Shown here: one piece after another, positions 11,077 to 26,161 of the stretch | Layout: each line of letters opens with the position of its first letter | How positions within the stretch are numbered: the stretch's first letter is position 1 | DNA from: Paramoeba atlantica | Taxonomy: Eukaryota; Discosea | DNA length: 64,000 nt | NCBI GenBank assembly: GCA_977017575.1 | Contig: CDRNVI010000192.1 | Span: 45,520-109,519, forward strand | Direction of reading: 5' to 3' | The notes under the pieces: generated by a model | Database searches by the model: none | The model's input: only the letters and a program-made list of their open reading frames with translations | Told to the model about the DNA's origin: nothing | Position numbers and translations under genes: made by a program

Positions 11077-14000
11077 TTACACGTAAACTTTATGCGTAAA
11101 AGTGCAGTATATGCTAAAGATGTATTCAAGATTGCACTGGTTGGTGCGTGCATGAAACACGTTAACCACTGCACACTTCCTAAAATTCTTTTCGTAAACT
11201 CTTAGAATTTCATTTTGTGTGAATATCGTACTTTGTAGAGATCCTATATAAAGTATACGCCCATTCAGGGTAAGGTTTACAATAACTATCAAAACATATA
11301 GTTGCAGAATAGAATGATATCAACATTCGTTTTGTCGACCTATAATATAAACTACCTAAATCAAAACTATACGATAGGGCATCGCGCCTGGCCGGCGCCA
11401 CCACCCTCTCGCTACTAACTTTCCACCCCTTTCGCGTTATCAGGGTCTGCCTCGGCATAACGAAGTCGGCTGATTTTGTCCGCAGGGTTACTTTTCGTGC
11501 TCACGTACCGCGCATCTACGGCAATTCCTTGCTTTTTAATTACATTCAAAACCTTTTCAAGTTCGTCAGAAACGCCGGAAGATTTCGATATTTTCCTATT
11601 AAATTATCGAAGTGAAGCAAAAATTATCGAAGTAAAGTGAAGAAAATATTGTCCTAAGAATCTTCTTCTAAGAAATATTATATGAAATAACGAAACAAAA
11701 GTACATTACACGTAAACTTTATGCGTAAAAGTGCAGTATATGCTAAAGATGTATTCAAGATTGCACTGGTTGGTGCGTGCATGAAACACGTTAACCACTG
11801 CACACTTCCTAAAATTCTTTTCGTAAACTCTTAGAATTTCATTTTGTGTGAATATCGTACTTTGTAGAGATCCTATATAAAGTATACGCCCATTCAGGGT
11901 AAGGTTTACAATAACTATCAAAACATATAGTTGCAGAATAGAATGATATCAACATTCGTTTTGTCGACCTATAATATAAACTACCTAAATCAAAACTATA
12001 CGATAGGGCATCGCGCCTGGCCGGCGCCACCACCCTCTCGCTACTAACTTTCCACCCCTTTCGCGTTATCAGGGTCTGCCTCGGCATAACGAAGTCGGCT
12101 GATTTTGTCCGCAGGGTTACTTTTCGTGCTCACGTACCGCGCATCTACGGCAATTCCTTGCTTTTTAATTACATTCAAAACCTTTTCAAGTTCGTCAGAA
12201 ACGCCGGAAGATTTCGATATTTTCCTATTAAATTATCGAAGTAAAGCAAAAATTATCGAAGTAAAGTGAAGAAAATATTGTCCTAAGAATCTTCTTCTAA
12301 GAAATATTATATGAAATAACGAAACAAAAGTACATTACACGTAAACTTTATGCGTAAAAGTGCAGTATATGCTAAAGATGTATTCAAGATTGCACTGGTT
12401 GGTGCGTGCATGAAACACGTTAACCACTGCACACTTCCTAAAATTCTTTTCGTAAACTCTTAGAATTTCATTTTGTGTGAATATCGTACTTTGTAGAGAT
12501 CCTATATAAGTATACGCCCATTCAGGGTAAGGTTTACAATAACTATCAAAACATATAGTTGCAGAATAGAATGATATCAACATTCGTTTTGTCGACCTAT
12601 AATATAAACTACCTAAATCAAAACTATACGATAGGGCATCGCGCCTGGCCGGCGCCACCACCCTCTCGCTACTAACTTTCCACCCCTTTCGCGTTATCAG
12701 GGTCTGCCTCGGCATAACGAAGTCGGCTGATTTTGTCCGCAGGGTTACTTTTCGTGCTCACGTACCGCGCATCTACGGCAATTCCTTGCTTTTTAATTAC
12801 ATTCAAAACTTTTTCAAGTTCGTCAGAAACGCCGGAAGATTTCGATATTTTCCTATTAAATTATCGAAGTAAAGCAAAAATTATCGAAGTAAAGTGAAGA
12901 AAATATTGTCCTAAGAATCTTCTTCTAAGAAATATTATATGAAATAACGAAACAAAAGTACATTACACGTAAACTTTATGCGTAAAAGTGCAGTATATGC
13001 TAAAGATGTATTCAAGATTGCACTGGTTGGTGCGTGCATGAAACACGTTAACCACTGCACACTTCCTAAAATTCTTTTCGTAAACTCTTAGAATTTCATT
13101 TTGTGTGAATATCGTACTTTGTAGAGATCCTATATAAGTATACGCCCATTCAGGGTAAGGTTTACAATAACTATCAAAACATATAGTTGCAGAATAGAAT
13201 GATATCAACATTCGTTTTGTCGACCTATAATATAAACTACCTAAATCAAAACTATAGGATAGGGCATCGCGCCTGGCCGGCGCCACCACCCTCTCGCTAC
13301 TAACTTTCCACCCCTTTCGCGTTATCAGGGTCTGCCTCGGCATAACGAAGTCGGCTGATTTTGTCCGCAGGGTTACTTTTCGTGCTCACGTACCGCGCAT
13401 CTACGGCAATTCCTTGCTTTTTAATTACATTCAAAACCTTTTCAAGTTCGTCAGAAACGCCGGAAGATTTCGATATTTTCCTATTAAATTATCGAAGTAA
13501 AGCAAAAATTATCGAAGTAAAGTGAAGAAAATATTGTCCTAAGAATCTTCTTCTAAGAAATATTATATGAAATAACGAAACAAAAGTACATTACACGTAA
13601 ACTTTATGCGTAAAAGTGCAGTATATGCTAAAGATGTATTCAAGATTGCACTGGTTGGTGCGTGCATGAAACACGTTAACCACTGCACACTTCCTAAAAT
13701 TCTTTTCGTAAACTCTTAGAATTTCATTTTGTGTGAATATCGTACTTTGTAGAGATCCTATATAAAGTATACGCCCATTCAGGAAAGGTTTACAATAACT
13801 ATCAAAACATATAGTTGCAGAATAGAATGATATCAACATTCGTTTTGTCGACCTATAATATAAACTACCTAAATCAAAACTATACGATAGGGCATCGCGC
13901 CTGGCCGGCGCCACCACCCTCTCGCTACTAACTTTCCACCCCTTTCGCGTTATCAGGGTCTGCCTCGGCATAACGAAGTCGGCTGATTTTGTCCGCAGGG

Positions 14001-14218
14001 TTACTTTTCGTGCTCACGTACCGCGCATCTACGGCAATTCCTTGCTTTTTAATTACATTCAAAACCTTTTCAAGTTCGTCAGAAACGCCGGAAGATTTCG
14101 ATATTTTCCTATTAAATTATCGAAGTAAAGCAAAAATTATCGAAGTAAAGTGAAGAAAATATTGTCCTAAGAATCTTCTTCTAAGAAATATTATATGAAA
14201 TAACGAAACAAAAGTACA
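11077..14218. repeat. HOR block B, unit 2: 5-monomer repeat (3142 bp)
   Basis: Copies start at 11077, 11706, 12335, 12963 and 13591. Every marker of the preceding unit is present at +3142: 11614, 12810, 13257 and the CAGGAAAGG deletion near 13782. I found no marker that separates the two units, so this is a very recent tandem duplication of five monomers. Confidence 0.93.
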
Positions 14219-17200
14219 TTACACGTAAACTTTATGCGTAAAAGTGCAGTATATGCTAAAGATGTATTCAAGATTGCACTGGTTGGTGCGTGCATGAAAC
14301 ACGTTAACCACTGCACACTTCCTAAAATTCTTTTCGTAAACTCTTAGAATTTCATTTTGTGTGAATATCGTACTTTGTAGAGATCCTATATAAAGTATAC
14401 GCCCATTCAGGGTAAGGTTTACAATAACTATCAAAACATATAGTTGCAGAATAGAATGATATCAACATTCGTTTTGTCGACCTATAATATAAACTACCTA
14501 AATCAAAACTATACGATAGGGCATCGCGCCTGGCCGGCGCCACCACCCTCTCGCTACTAACTTTCCACCCCTTTCGCGTTATCAGGGTCTGCCTCGGCAT
14601 AACGAAGTCGGCTGATTTTGTCCGCAGGGTTACTTTTCGTGCTCACGTACCGCGCATCTACGTCAATTCCTTGCTTTTTAATTACATTCAAAACCTTTTC
14701 AAGTTCGTCAGAAACGCCGGAAGATGTCGATATTTTCCTATTAAATTATCGAAGTAAAGCAAAAATTATCGAAGTAAAGTGAAGAAAATATTGTCCTAAG
14801 AATCTTCTTCTAAGAAATATTATATGAAATAACGAAACAAAAGTACATTACACGTAAACTTTATGCGTAAAAGTGCAGTATATGCTAAAGATGTATTCAA
14901 GATTGCACTGGTTGGTGCGTGCATGAAACACGTTAACCACTGCACACTTCCTAAAATTCTTTTCGTAAACTCTTAGAATTTCATTTTGTGTGAATATCGT
15001 ACTTTGTAGAGATCCTATATAAAGTATACGCCCATTCAGGGTAAGGTTTACAATAACTATCAAAACATATAGTTGCAGAATAGAATGATATCAACATTCT
15101 TTTTGTCGACCTATAATATAAACTACCTAAATCAAAACTATACGATAGGGCATCGCGCCTGGCCGGCGCCACCACCCTCTCGCTACTAACTTTCCACCCC
15201 TTTCGCGTTATCAGGGTCTGCCTCGGCATAACGAAGTCGGCTGATTTTGTCCGCAGGGTTACTTTTCGTGCTCACGTACCGCGCATCTACGGCAATTCCT
15301 TGCTTTTTAATTACATTCAAAACCTTTTCAAGTTCGTCAGAAACGCCGGAAGATTTCGATATTTTCCTATTAAATTATCGAAGTAAAGCAAAAATTATCG
15401 AAGTAAAGTGAAGAAAATATTGTCCTAAGAATCTTCTTCTAAGAAATATTATATGAAATAACGAAACAAAAGTACATTACACGTAAACTTTATGCGTAAA
15501 AGTGCAGTATATGCTAAAGATGTATTCAAGATTGCACTGGTTGGTGCGTGCATGAAACACGTTAACCACTGCACACTTCCTAAAATTCTTTTCGTAAACT
15601 CTTAGAATTTCATTTTGTGTGAATATCGTACTTTGTAGAGATCCTATATAAAGTATACGCCCATTCAGGGTAAGGTTTACAATAACTATCAAAACATATA
15701 GTTGCAGAATAGAATGATATCAACATTCGTTTTGTCGACCTATAATATAAACTACCTAAATCAAAACTATACGATAGGGCATCGCGCCTGGCCGGCGCCA
15801 CCACCCTCTCGCTACTAACTTTCCACCCCTTTCGCGTTATCAGGGTCTGCCTCGGCATAACGAAGTCGGCTGATTTTGTCCGCAGGGTTACTTTTCGTGC
15901 TCACGTACCGCGCATCTACGGCAATTCCTTGCTTTTTAATTACATTCAAAACCTTTTCAAGTTCGTCAGAAACGCCGGAAGATTTCGATATTTTCCTATT
16001 AAATTATCGAAGTAAAGCAAAAATTATCGAAGTAAAGTGAAGAAAATATTGTCCTAAGAATCTTCTTCTAAGAAATATTATATGAAATAACGAAACAAAA
16101 GTACATTACACGTAAACTTTATGCGTAAAAGTGCAGTATATGCTAAAGATGTATTCAAGATTGCACTGGTTGGTGCGTGCATGAAACACGTTAACCACTG
16201 CACACTTCCTAAAATTCTTTTCGTAAACTCTTAGAATTTCATTTTGTGTGAATATCGTACCTTGTAGAGATCCTATATAAGTATACGCCCATTCAGGGTA
16301 AGGTTTACAATAACTATCAAAACATATAGTTGCAGAATAGAATGATATCAACATTCGTTTTGTCGACCTATAATATAAACTACCTAAATCAAAACTATAC
16401 GATAGGGCATCGCGCCTGGCCGGCGCCACCACCCTCTCGCTACTAACTTTCCACCCCTTTCGCGTTATCAGGGTCTGCCTCGGCATAACGAAGTCGGCTG
16501 ATTTTGTCCGCAGGGTTACTTTTCGTGCTCACGTACCGCGCATCTACGGCAATTCCTTGCTTTTTAATTACATTCAAAACCTTTTCAAGTTCGTCAGAAA
16601 CGCCGGAAGATTTCGATATTTTCCTATTAAATTATCGAAGTAAAGCAAAAATTATCGAAGTAAAGTGAAGAAAATATTGTCCTAAGAATCTTCTTCTAAG
16701 AAATATTATATGAAATAACGAAACAAAAGTACATTACACGTAAACTTTATGCGTAAAAGTGCAGTATATGCTAAAGATGTATTCAAGATTGCACTGGTTG
16801 GTGCGTGCATGAAACACGTTAACCACTGCACACTTCCTAAAATTCTTTTCGTAAACTCTTAGAATTTCATTTTGTGTGAATATCGTACCTTGTAGAGATC
16901 CTATATAAGTATACGCCCATTCAGGGTAAGGTTTACAATAACTATCAAAACATATAGTTGCAGAATAGAATGATATCAACATTCGTTTTGTCGACCTATA
17001 ATATAAACTACCTAAATCAAAACTATAGGATAGGGCATCGCGCCTGGCCGGCGCCACCACCCTCTCGCTACTAACTTTCCACCCCTTTCGCGTTATCAGG
17101 GTCTGCCTCGGCATAACGAAGTCGGCTGATTTTGTCCGCAGGGTTACTTTTCGTGCTCACGTACCGCGCATCTACGGCAATTCCTTGCTTTTTAATTACA

Positions 17201-20200
17201 TTCAAAACCTTTTCAAGTTCGTCAGAAACGCCGGAAGATTTCGATATTTTCCTATTAAATTATCGAAGTAAAGCAAAAATTATCGAAGTAAAGTGAAGAA
17301 AATATTGTCCTAAGAATCTTCTTCTAAGAAATATTATATGAAATAACGAAACAAAAGTACATTACACGTAAACTTTATGCGTAAAAGTGCAGTATATGCT
17401 AAAGATGTATTCAAGATTGCACTGGTTGGTGCGTGCATGAAACACGTTAACCACTGCACACTTCCTAAAATTCTTTTCGTAAACTCTTAGAATTTCATTT
17501 TGTGTGAATATCGTACTTTGTAGAGATCCTATATAAAGTATACGCCCATTCAGGGTAAGGTTTACAATAACTATCAAAACATATAGTTGCAGAATAGAAT
17601 GATATCAACATTCGTTTTGTCGACCTATAATATAAACTACCTAAATCAAAACTATACGATAGGGCATCGCGCCTGGCCGGCGCCACCACCCTCTCGCTAC
17701 TAACTTTCCACCCCTTTCGCGTTATCAGGGTCTGCCTCGGCATAACGAAGTCGGCTGATTTTGTCCGCAGGGTTACTTTTCGTGCTCACGTACCGCGCAT
17801 CTACGGCAATTCCTTGCTTTTTAATTACATTCAAAACCTTTTCAAGTTCGTCAGAAACGCCGGAAGATTTCGATATTTTCCTATTAAATTATCGAAGTAA
17901 AGCAAAAATTATCGAAGTAAAGTGAAGAAAATATTGTCCTAAGAATCTTCTTCTAAGAAATATTATATGAAATAACGAAACAAAAGTACATTACACGTAA
18001 ACTTTATGCGTAAAAGTGCAGTATATGCTAAAGATGTATTCAAGATTGCACTGGTTGGTGCGTGCATGAAACACGTTAACCACTGCACACTTCCTAAAAT
18101 TCTTTTCGTAAACTCTTAGAATTTCATTTTGTGTGAATATCGTACTTTGTAGAGATCCTATATAAAGTATACGCCCATTCAGGGTAAGGTTTACAATAAC
18201 TATCAAAACATATAGTTGCAGAATAGAATGATATCAACATTCGTTTTGTCGACCTATAATATAAACTACCTAAATCAAAACTATACGATAGGGCATCGCG
18301 CCTGGCCGGCGCCACCACCCTCTCGCTACTAACTTTCCACCCCTTTCGCGTTATCAGGGTCTGCCTCGGCATAACGAAGTCGGCTGATTTTGTCCGCAGG
18401 GTTACTTTTCGTGCTCACGTACCGCGCATCTACGTCAATTCCTTGCTTTTTAATTACATTCAAAACCTTTTCAAGTTCGTCAGAAACGCCGGAAGATGTC
18501 GATATTTTCCTATTAAATTATCGAAGTAAAGCAAAAATTATCGAAGTAAAGTGAAGAAAATATTGTCCTAAGAATCTTCTTCTAAGAAATATTATATGAA
18601 ATAACGAAACAAAAGTACATTACACGTAAACTTTATGCGTAAAAGTGCAGTATATGCTAAAGATGTATTCAAGATTGCACTGGTTGGTGCGTGCATGAAA
18701 CACGTTAACCACTGCACACTTCCTAAAATTCTTTTCGTAAACTCTTAGAATTTCATTTTGTGTGAATATCGTACTTTGTAGAGATCCTATATAAAGTATA
18801 CGCCCATTCAGGGTAAGGTTTACAATAACTATCAAAACATATAGTTGCAGAATAGAATGATATCAACATTCGTTTTGTCGACCTATAATATAAACTACCT
18901 AAATCAAAACTATACGATAGGGCATCGCGCCTGGCCGGCGCCACCACCCTCTCGCTACTAACTTTCCACCCCTTTCGCGTTATCAGGGTCTGCCTCGGCA
19001 TAACGAAGTCGGCTGATTTTGTCCGCAGGGTTACTTTTCGTGCTCACGTACCGCGCATCTACGGCAATTCCTTGCTTTTTAATTACATTCAAAACCTTTT
19101 CAAGTTCGTCAGAAACGCCGGAAGATTTCGATATTTTCCTATTAAATTATCGAAGTAAAGCAAAAATTATCGAAGTAAAGTGAAGAAAATATTGTCCTAA
19201 GAATCTTCTTCTAAGAAATATTATATGAAATAACGAAACAAAAGTACATTACACGTAAACTTTATGCGTAAAAGTGCAGTATATGCTAAAGATGTATTCA
19301 AGATTGCACTGGTTGGTGCGTGCATGAAACACGTTAACCACTGCACACTTCCTAAAATTCTTTTCGTAAACTCTTAGAATTTCATTTTGTGTGAATATCG
19401 TACCTTGTAGAGATCCTATATAAGTATACGCCCATTCAGGGTAAGGTTTACAATAACTATCAAAACATATAGTTGCAGAATAGAATGATATCAACATTCG
19501 TTTTGTCGACCTATAATATAAACTACCTAAATCAAAACTATACGATAGGGCATCGCGCCTGGCCGGCGCCACCACCCTCTCGCTACTAACTTTCCACCCC
19601 TTTCGCGTTATCAGGGTCTGCCTCGGCATAACGAAGTCGGCTGATTTTGTCCGCAGGGTTACTTTTCGTGCTCACGTACCGCGCATCTACGGCAATTCCT
19701 TGCTTTTTAATTACATTCAAAACCTTTTCAAGTTCGTCAGAAACGCCGGAAGATTTCGATATTTTCCTATTAAATTATCGAAGTAAAGCAAAAATTATCG
19801 AAGTAAAGTGAAGAAAATATTGTCCTAAGAATCTTCTTCTAAGAAATATTATATGAAATAACGAAACAAAAGTACATTACACGTAAACTTTATGCGTAAA
19901 AGTGCAGTATATGCTAAAGATGTATTCAAGATTGCACTGGTTGGTGCGTGCATGAAACACGTTAACCACTGCACACTTCCTAAAATTCTTTTCGTAAACT
20001 CTTAGAATTTCATTTTGTGTGAATATCGTACCTTGTAGAGATCCTATATAAGTATACGCCCATTCAGGGTAAGGTTTACAATAACTATCAAAACATATAG
20101 TTGCAGAATAGAATGATATCAACATTCGTTTTGTCGACCTATAATATAAACTACCTAAATCAAAACTATAGGATAGGGCATCGCGCCTGGCCGGCGCCAC

Positions 20201-21133
20201 CACCCTCTCGCTACTAACTTTCCACCCCTTTCGCGTTATCAGGGTCTGCCTCGGCATAACGAAGTCGGCTGATTTTGTCCGCAGGGTTACTTTTCGTGCT
20301 CACGTACCGCGCATCTACGGCAATTCCTTGCTTTTTAATTACATTCAAAACCTTTTCAAGTTCGTCAGAAACGCCGGAAGATTTCGATATTTTCCTATTA
20401 AATTATCGAAGTAAAGCAAAAATTATCGAAGTAAAGTGAAGAAAATATTGTCCTAAGAATCTTCTTCTAAGAAATATTATATGAAATAACGAAACAAAAG
20501 TACATTACACGTAAACTTTATGCGTAAAAGTGCAGTATATGCTAAAGATGTATTCAAGATTGCACTGGTTGGTGCGTGCATGAAACACGTTAACCACTGC
20601 ACACTTCCTAAAATTCTTTTCGTAAACTCTTAGAATTTCATTTTGTGTGAATATCGTACTTTGTAGAGATCCTATATAAAGTATACGCCCATTCAGGGTA
20701 AGGTTTACAATAACTATCAAAACATATAGTTGCAGAATAGAATGATATCAACATTCGTTTTGTCGACCTATAATATAAACTACCTAAATCAAAACTATAC
20801 GATAGGGCATCGCGCCTGGCCGGCGCCACCACCCTCTCGCTACTAACTTTCCACCCCTTTCGCGTTATCAGGGTCTGCATCGGCATAACGAAGTCGGCTG
20901 ATTTTGTCCGCAGGGTTACTTTTCGTGCTCACGTACCGCGCATCTACGGCAATTCCTTGCTTTTTAATTACATTCAAAACCTTTTCAAGTTCGTCAGAAA
21001 CGCCGGAAGATTTCGATATTTTCCTATTAAATTATCGAAGTAAAGCAAAAATTATCGAAGTAAAGTGAAGAAAATATTGTCCTAAGAATCTTCTTCTAAG
21101 AAATATTATATGAAATAACGAAACAAAAGTACA
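14219..21133. repeat. HOR block C: 5/6-monomer repeats with a one-monomer register slip
   Basis: Copies start at 14219, 14848, 15477, 16106, 16734, 17362, 17991, 18620, 19249, 19877 and 20505. Adjacent monomers at 16106 and 16734 both carry the T to C (CGTACCTTG) marker, the second also C to G at 17028; the same pair recurs at 19249 and 19877 (20171), five monomers or 3143 bp later. In contrast the paired variants at 14663 and 14726 recur at 18435 and 18498, six monomers or 3772 bp later. One monomer has therefore been gained or lost between the two markers in one unit. Private variants are G to T at 15100 and C to A at 20879. Confidence 0.85.
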
Positions 21134-23647
21134 TTACACGTAAACTTTATGCGTAAAAGTGCAGTATATGCTAAAGATGTATTCAAGATTGCACTGGTTG
21201 GTGCGTGCATGAAACACGTTAACCACTGCACACTTCCTAAAATTCTTTTCGTAAACTCTTAGAATTTCATTTTGTGTGAATATCGTACCTTGTAGAGATC
21301 CTATATAAGTATACGCCCATTCAGGGTAAGGTTTACAATAACTATCAAAACATATAGTTGCAGAATAGAATGATATCAACATTCGTTTTGTCGACCTATA
21401 ATATAAACTACCTAAATCAAAACTATACGATAGGGCATCGCGCCTGGCCGGCGCCACCACCCTCTCGCTACTAACTTTCCACCCCTTTCGCGTTATCAGG
21501 GTCTGCCTCGGCATAACGAAGTCGGCTGATTTTGTCCGCAGGGTTACTTTTCGTGCTCACGTACCGCGCATCTACGGCAATTCCTTGCTTTTTAATTACA
21601 TTCAAAACCTTTTCAAGTTCGTCAGAAACGCCGGAAGATTTCGATGTTTTCCTATTAAATTATCGAAGTAAAGCAAAAATTATCGAAGTAAAGTGAAGAA
21701 AATATTGTCCTAAGAATCTTCTTCTAAGAAATATTATATGAAATAACGAAACAAAAGTACATTACACGTAAACTTTATGCGTAAAAGCGCAGTATATGCT
21801 AAAGATGTATTCAAGATTGCACTGGTTGGTGCGTGCATGAAACACGTTAACCACTGCACACTTCCTAAAATTCTTTTCGTAAACTCTTAGAATTTCATTT
21901 TGTGTGAATATCGTACTTTGTAGAGATCCTATATAAAGTATACGCCCATTCAGGGTAAGGTTTACAATAACTATCAAAACATATAGTTGCAGAATAGAAT
22001 GATATCAACATTCGTTTTGTCGACCTATAATATAAACTACCTAAATCAAAACTATACGATAGGGCATCGCGCCTGGCCGGCGCCACCACCCTCTCGCTAC
22101 TAACTTTCCACCCCTTTCGCGTTATCAGGGTCTGCCTCGGCATAACGAAGTCGGCTGATTTTGTCCGCAGGGTTACTTTTCGTGCTCACGTACCGCGCAT
22201 CTACGGCAATTCCTTGCTTTTTAATTACATTCAAAACCTTTTCAAGTTCGTCAGAAACGCCGGAAGATTTCGATATTTTCCTATTAAATTATCGAAGTAA
22301 AGCAAAAATTATCGAAGTAAAGTGAAGAAAATATTGTCCTAAGAATCTTCTTCTAAGAAATATTATATGAAATAACGAAACAAAAGTACATTACACGTAA
22401 ACTTTATGCGTAAAAGTGCAGTATATGCTAAAGATGTATTCAAGATTGCACTGGTTGGTGCGTGCATGAAACACGTTAACCACTGCACACTTCCTAAAAT
22501 TCTTTTCGTAAACTCTTAGAATTTCATTTTGTGTGAATATCGTACTTTGTAGAGATCCTATATAAGTATACGCCCATTCAGGGTAAGGTTTACAATAACT
22601 ATCAAAACATATAGTTGCAGAATAGAATGATATCAACATTCGTTTTGTCGACCTATAATATAAACTACCTAAATCAAAACTATACGATAGGGCATCGCGC
22701 CTGGCCGGCGCCACCACCCTCTCGCTACTAACTTTCCACCCCTTTCGCGTTATCAGGGTCTGCCTCGGCATAACGAAGTCGGCTGATTTTGTCCGCAGGG
22801 TTACTTTTCGTGCTCACGTACCGCGCATCTACGGCAATTCCTTGCTTTTTAATTACATTCAAAACCTTTTCAAGTTCGTCAGAAACGGCGGAAGATTTCG
22901 ATATTTTCCTATTAAATTATCGAAGTAAAGCAAAAATTATCGAAGTAAAGTGAAGAAAATATTGTCCTAAGAATCTTCTTCTAAGAAATATTATATGAAA
23001 TAACGAAACAAAAGTACATTACACGTAAACTTTATGCGTAAAAGTGCAGTATATGCTAAAGATGTATTCAAGATTGCACTGGTTGGTGCGTGCATGAAAC
23101 ACGTTAACCACTGCACACTTCCTAAAATTCTTTTCGTAAACTCTTAGAATTTCATTTTGTGTGAATATCGTACTTTGTAGAGATCCTATATAAAGTATAC
23201 GCCCATTCAGGGTAAGGTTTACAATAACTATCAAAACATATAGTTGCAGAATAGAATGATATCAACATTCGTTTTGTCGACCTATAATATAAACTACCTA
23301 AATCAAAACTATACGATAGGGCATCGCGCCTGGCCGGCGCCACCACCCTCTCGCTACTAACTTTCCACCCCTTTCGCGTTATCAGGGTCTGCCTCGGCAT
23401 AACGAAGTCGGCTGATTTTGTCCGCAGGGTTACTTTTCGTGCTCACGTACCGCGCATCTACGGCAATTCCTTGCTTTTTAATTACATTCAAAACCTTTTC
23501 AAGTTCGTCAGAAACGCCGGAAGATTTCGATATTTTCCTATTAAATTATCGAAGTAAAGCAAAAATTATCGAAGTAAAGTGAAGAAAATATTGTCCTAAG
23601 AATCTTCTTCTAAGAAATATTATATGAAATAACGAAACAAAAGTACA
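21134..23647. repeat. HOR block D, unit 1: 4-monomer repeat (2514 bp)
   Basis: Copies start at 21134, 21762, 22391 and 23019 in the order short, long, short, long. Markers are T to C in CGTACCTTG in the first, A to G at 21646, T to C at 21788 and C to G at 22888. All recur 2514 bp downstream. Confidence 0.93.
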
Positions 23648-26161
23648 TTACACGTAAACTTTATGCGTAAAAGTGCAGTATATGCTAAAGATGTATTCAA
23701 GATTGCACTGGTTGGTGCGTGCATGAAACACGTTAACCACTGCACACTTCCTAAAATTCTTTTCGTAAACTCTTAGAATTTCATTTTGTGTGAATATCGT
23801 ACCTTGTAGAGATCCTATATAAGTATACGCCCATTCAGGGTAAGGTTTACAATAACTATCAAAACATATAGTTGCAGAATAGAATGATATCAACATTCGT
23901 TTTGTCGACCTATAATATAAACTACCTAAATCAAAACTATACGATAGGGCATCGCGCCTGGCCGGCGCCACCACCCTCTCGCTACTAACTTTCCACCCCT
24001 TTCGCGTTATCAGGGTCTGCCTCGGCATAACGAAGTCGGCTGATTTTGTCCGCAGGGTTACTTTTCGTGCTCACGTACCGCGCATCTACGGCAATTCCTT
24101 GCTTTTTAATTACATTCAAAACCTTTTCAAGTTCGTCAGAAACGCCGGAAGATTTCGATGTTTTCCTATTAAATTATCGAAGTAAAGCAAAAATTATCGA
24201 AGTAAAGTGAAGAAAATATTGTCCTAAGAATCTTCTTCTAAGAAATATTATATGAAATAACGAAACAAAAGTACATTACACGTAAACTTTATGCGTAAAA
24301 GCGCAGTATATGCTAAAGATGTATTCAAGATTGCACTGGTTGGTGCGTGCATGAAACACGTTAACCACTGCACACTTCCTAAAATTCTTTTCGTAAACTC
24401 TTAGAATTTCATTTTGTGTGAATATCGTACTTTGTAGAGATCCTATATAAAGTATACGCCCATTCAGGGTAAGGTTTACAATAACTATCAAAACATATAG
24501 TTGCAGAATAGAATGATATCAACATTCGTTTTGTCGACCTATAATATAAACTACCTAAATCAAAACTATACGATAGGGCATCGCGCCTGGCCGGCGCCAC
24601 CACCCTCTCGCTACTAACTTTCCACCCCTTTCGCGTTATCAGGGTCTGCCTCGGCATAACGAAGTCGGCTGATTTTGTCCGCAGGGTTACTTTTCGTGCT
24701 CACGTACCGCGCATCTACGGCAATTCCTTGCTTTTTAATTACATTCAAAACCTTTTCAAGTTCGTCAGAAACGCCGGAAGATTTCGATATTTTCCTATTA
24801 AATTATCGAAGTAAAGCAAAAATTATCGAAGTAAAGTGAAGAAAATATTGTCCTAAGAATCTTCTTCTAAGAAATATTATATGAAATAACGAAACAAAAG
24901 TACATTACACGTAAACTTTATGCGTAAAAGTGCAGTATATGCTAAAGATGTATTCAAGATTGCACTGGTTGGTGCGTGCATGAAACACGTTAACCACTGC
25001 ACACTTCCTAAAATTCTTTTCGTAAACTCTTAGAATTTCATTTTGTGTGAATATCGTACTTTGTAGAGATCCTATATAAGTATACGCCCATTCAGGGTAA
25101 GGTTTACAATAACTATCAAAACATATAGTTGCAGAATAGAATGATATCAACATTCGTTTTGTCGACCTATAATATAAACTACCTAAATCAAAACTATACG
25201 ATAGGGCATCGCGCCTGGCCGGCGCCACCACCCTCTCGCTACTAACTTTCCACCCCTTTCGCGTTATCAGGGTCTGCCTCGGCATAACGAAGTCGGCTGA
25301 TTTTGTCCGCAGGGTTACTTTTCGTGCTCACGTACCGCGCATCTACGGCAATTCCTTGCTTTTTAATTACATTCAAAACCTTTTCAAGTTCGTCAGAAAC
25401 GGCGGAAGATTTCGATATTTTCCTATTAAATTATCGAAGTAAAGCAAAAATTATCGAAGTAAAGTGAAGAAAATATTGTCCTAAGAATCTTCTTCTAAGA
25501 AATATTATATGAAATAACGAAACAAAAGTACATTACACGTAAACTTTATGCGTAAAAGTGCAGTATATGCTAAAGATGTATTCAAGATTGCACTGGTTGG
25601 TGCGTGCATGAAACACGTTAACCACTGCACACTTCCTAAAATTCTTTTCGTAAACTCTTAGAATTTCATTTTGTGTGAATATCGTACTTTGTAGAGATCC
25701 TATATAAAGTATACGCCCATTCAGGGTAAGGTTTACAATAACTATCAAAACATATAGTTGCAGAATAGAATGATATCAACATTCGTTTTGTCGACCTATA
25801 ATATAAACTACCTAAATCAAAACTATACGATAGGGCATCGCGCCTGGCCGGCGCCACCACCCTCTCGCTACTAACTTTCCACCCCTTTCGCGTTATCAGG
25901 GTCTGCCTCGGCATAACGAAGTCGGCTGATTTTGTCCGCAGGGTTACTTTTCGTGCTCACGTACCGCGCATCTACGGCAATTCCTTGCTTTTTAATTACA
26001 TTCAAAACCTTTTCAAGTTCGTCAGAAACGCCGGAAGATTTCGATATTTTCCTATTAAATTATCGAAGTAAAGCAAAAATTATCGAAGTAAAGTGAAGAA
26101 AATATTGTCCTAAGAATCTTCTTCTAAGAAATATTATATGAAATAACGAAACAAAAGTACA
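23648..26161. repeat. HOR block D, unit 2: 4-monomer repeat (2514 bp)
   Basis: Copies start at 23648, 24276, 24905 and 25533. It repeats all markers of the preceding unit at 24160, 24302 and 25402, plus the CGTACCTTG form in the first monomer. No distinguishing variant was seen between the two units, which implies a recent duplication. Confidence 0.93.
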
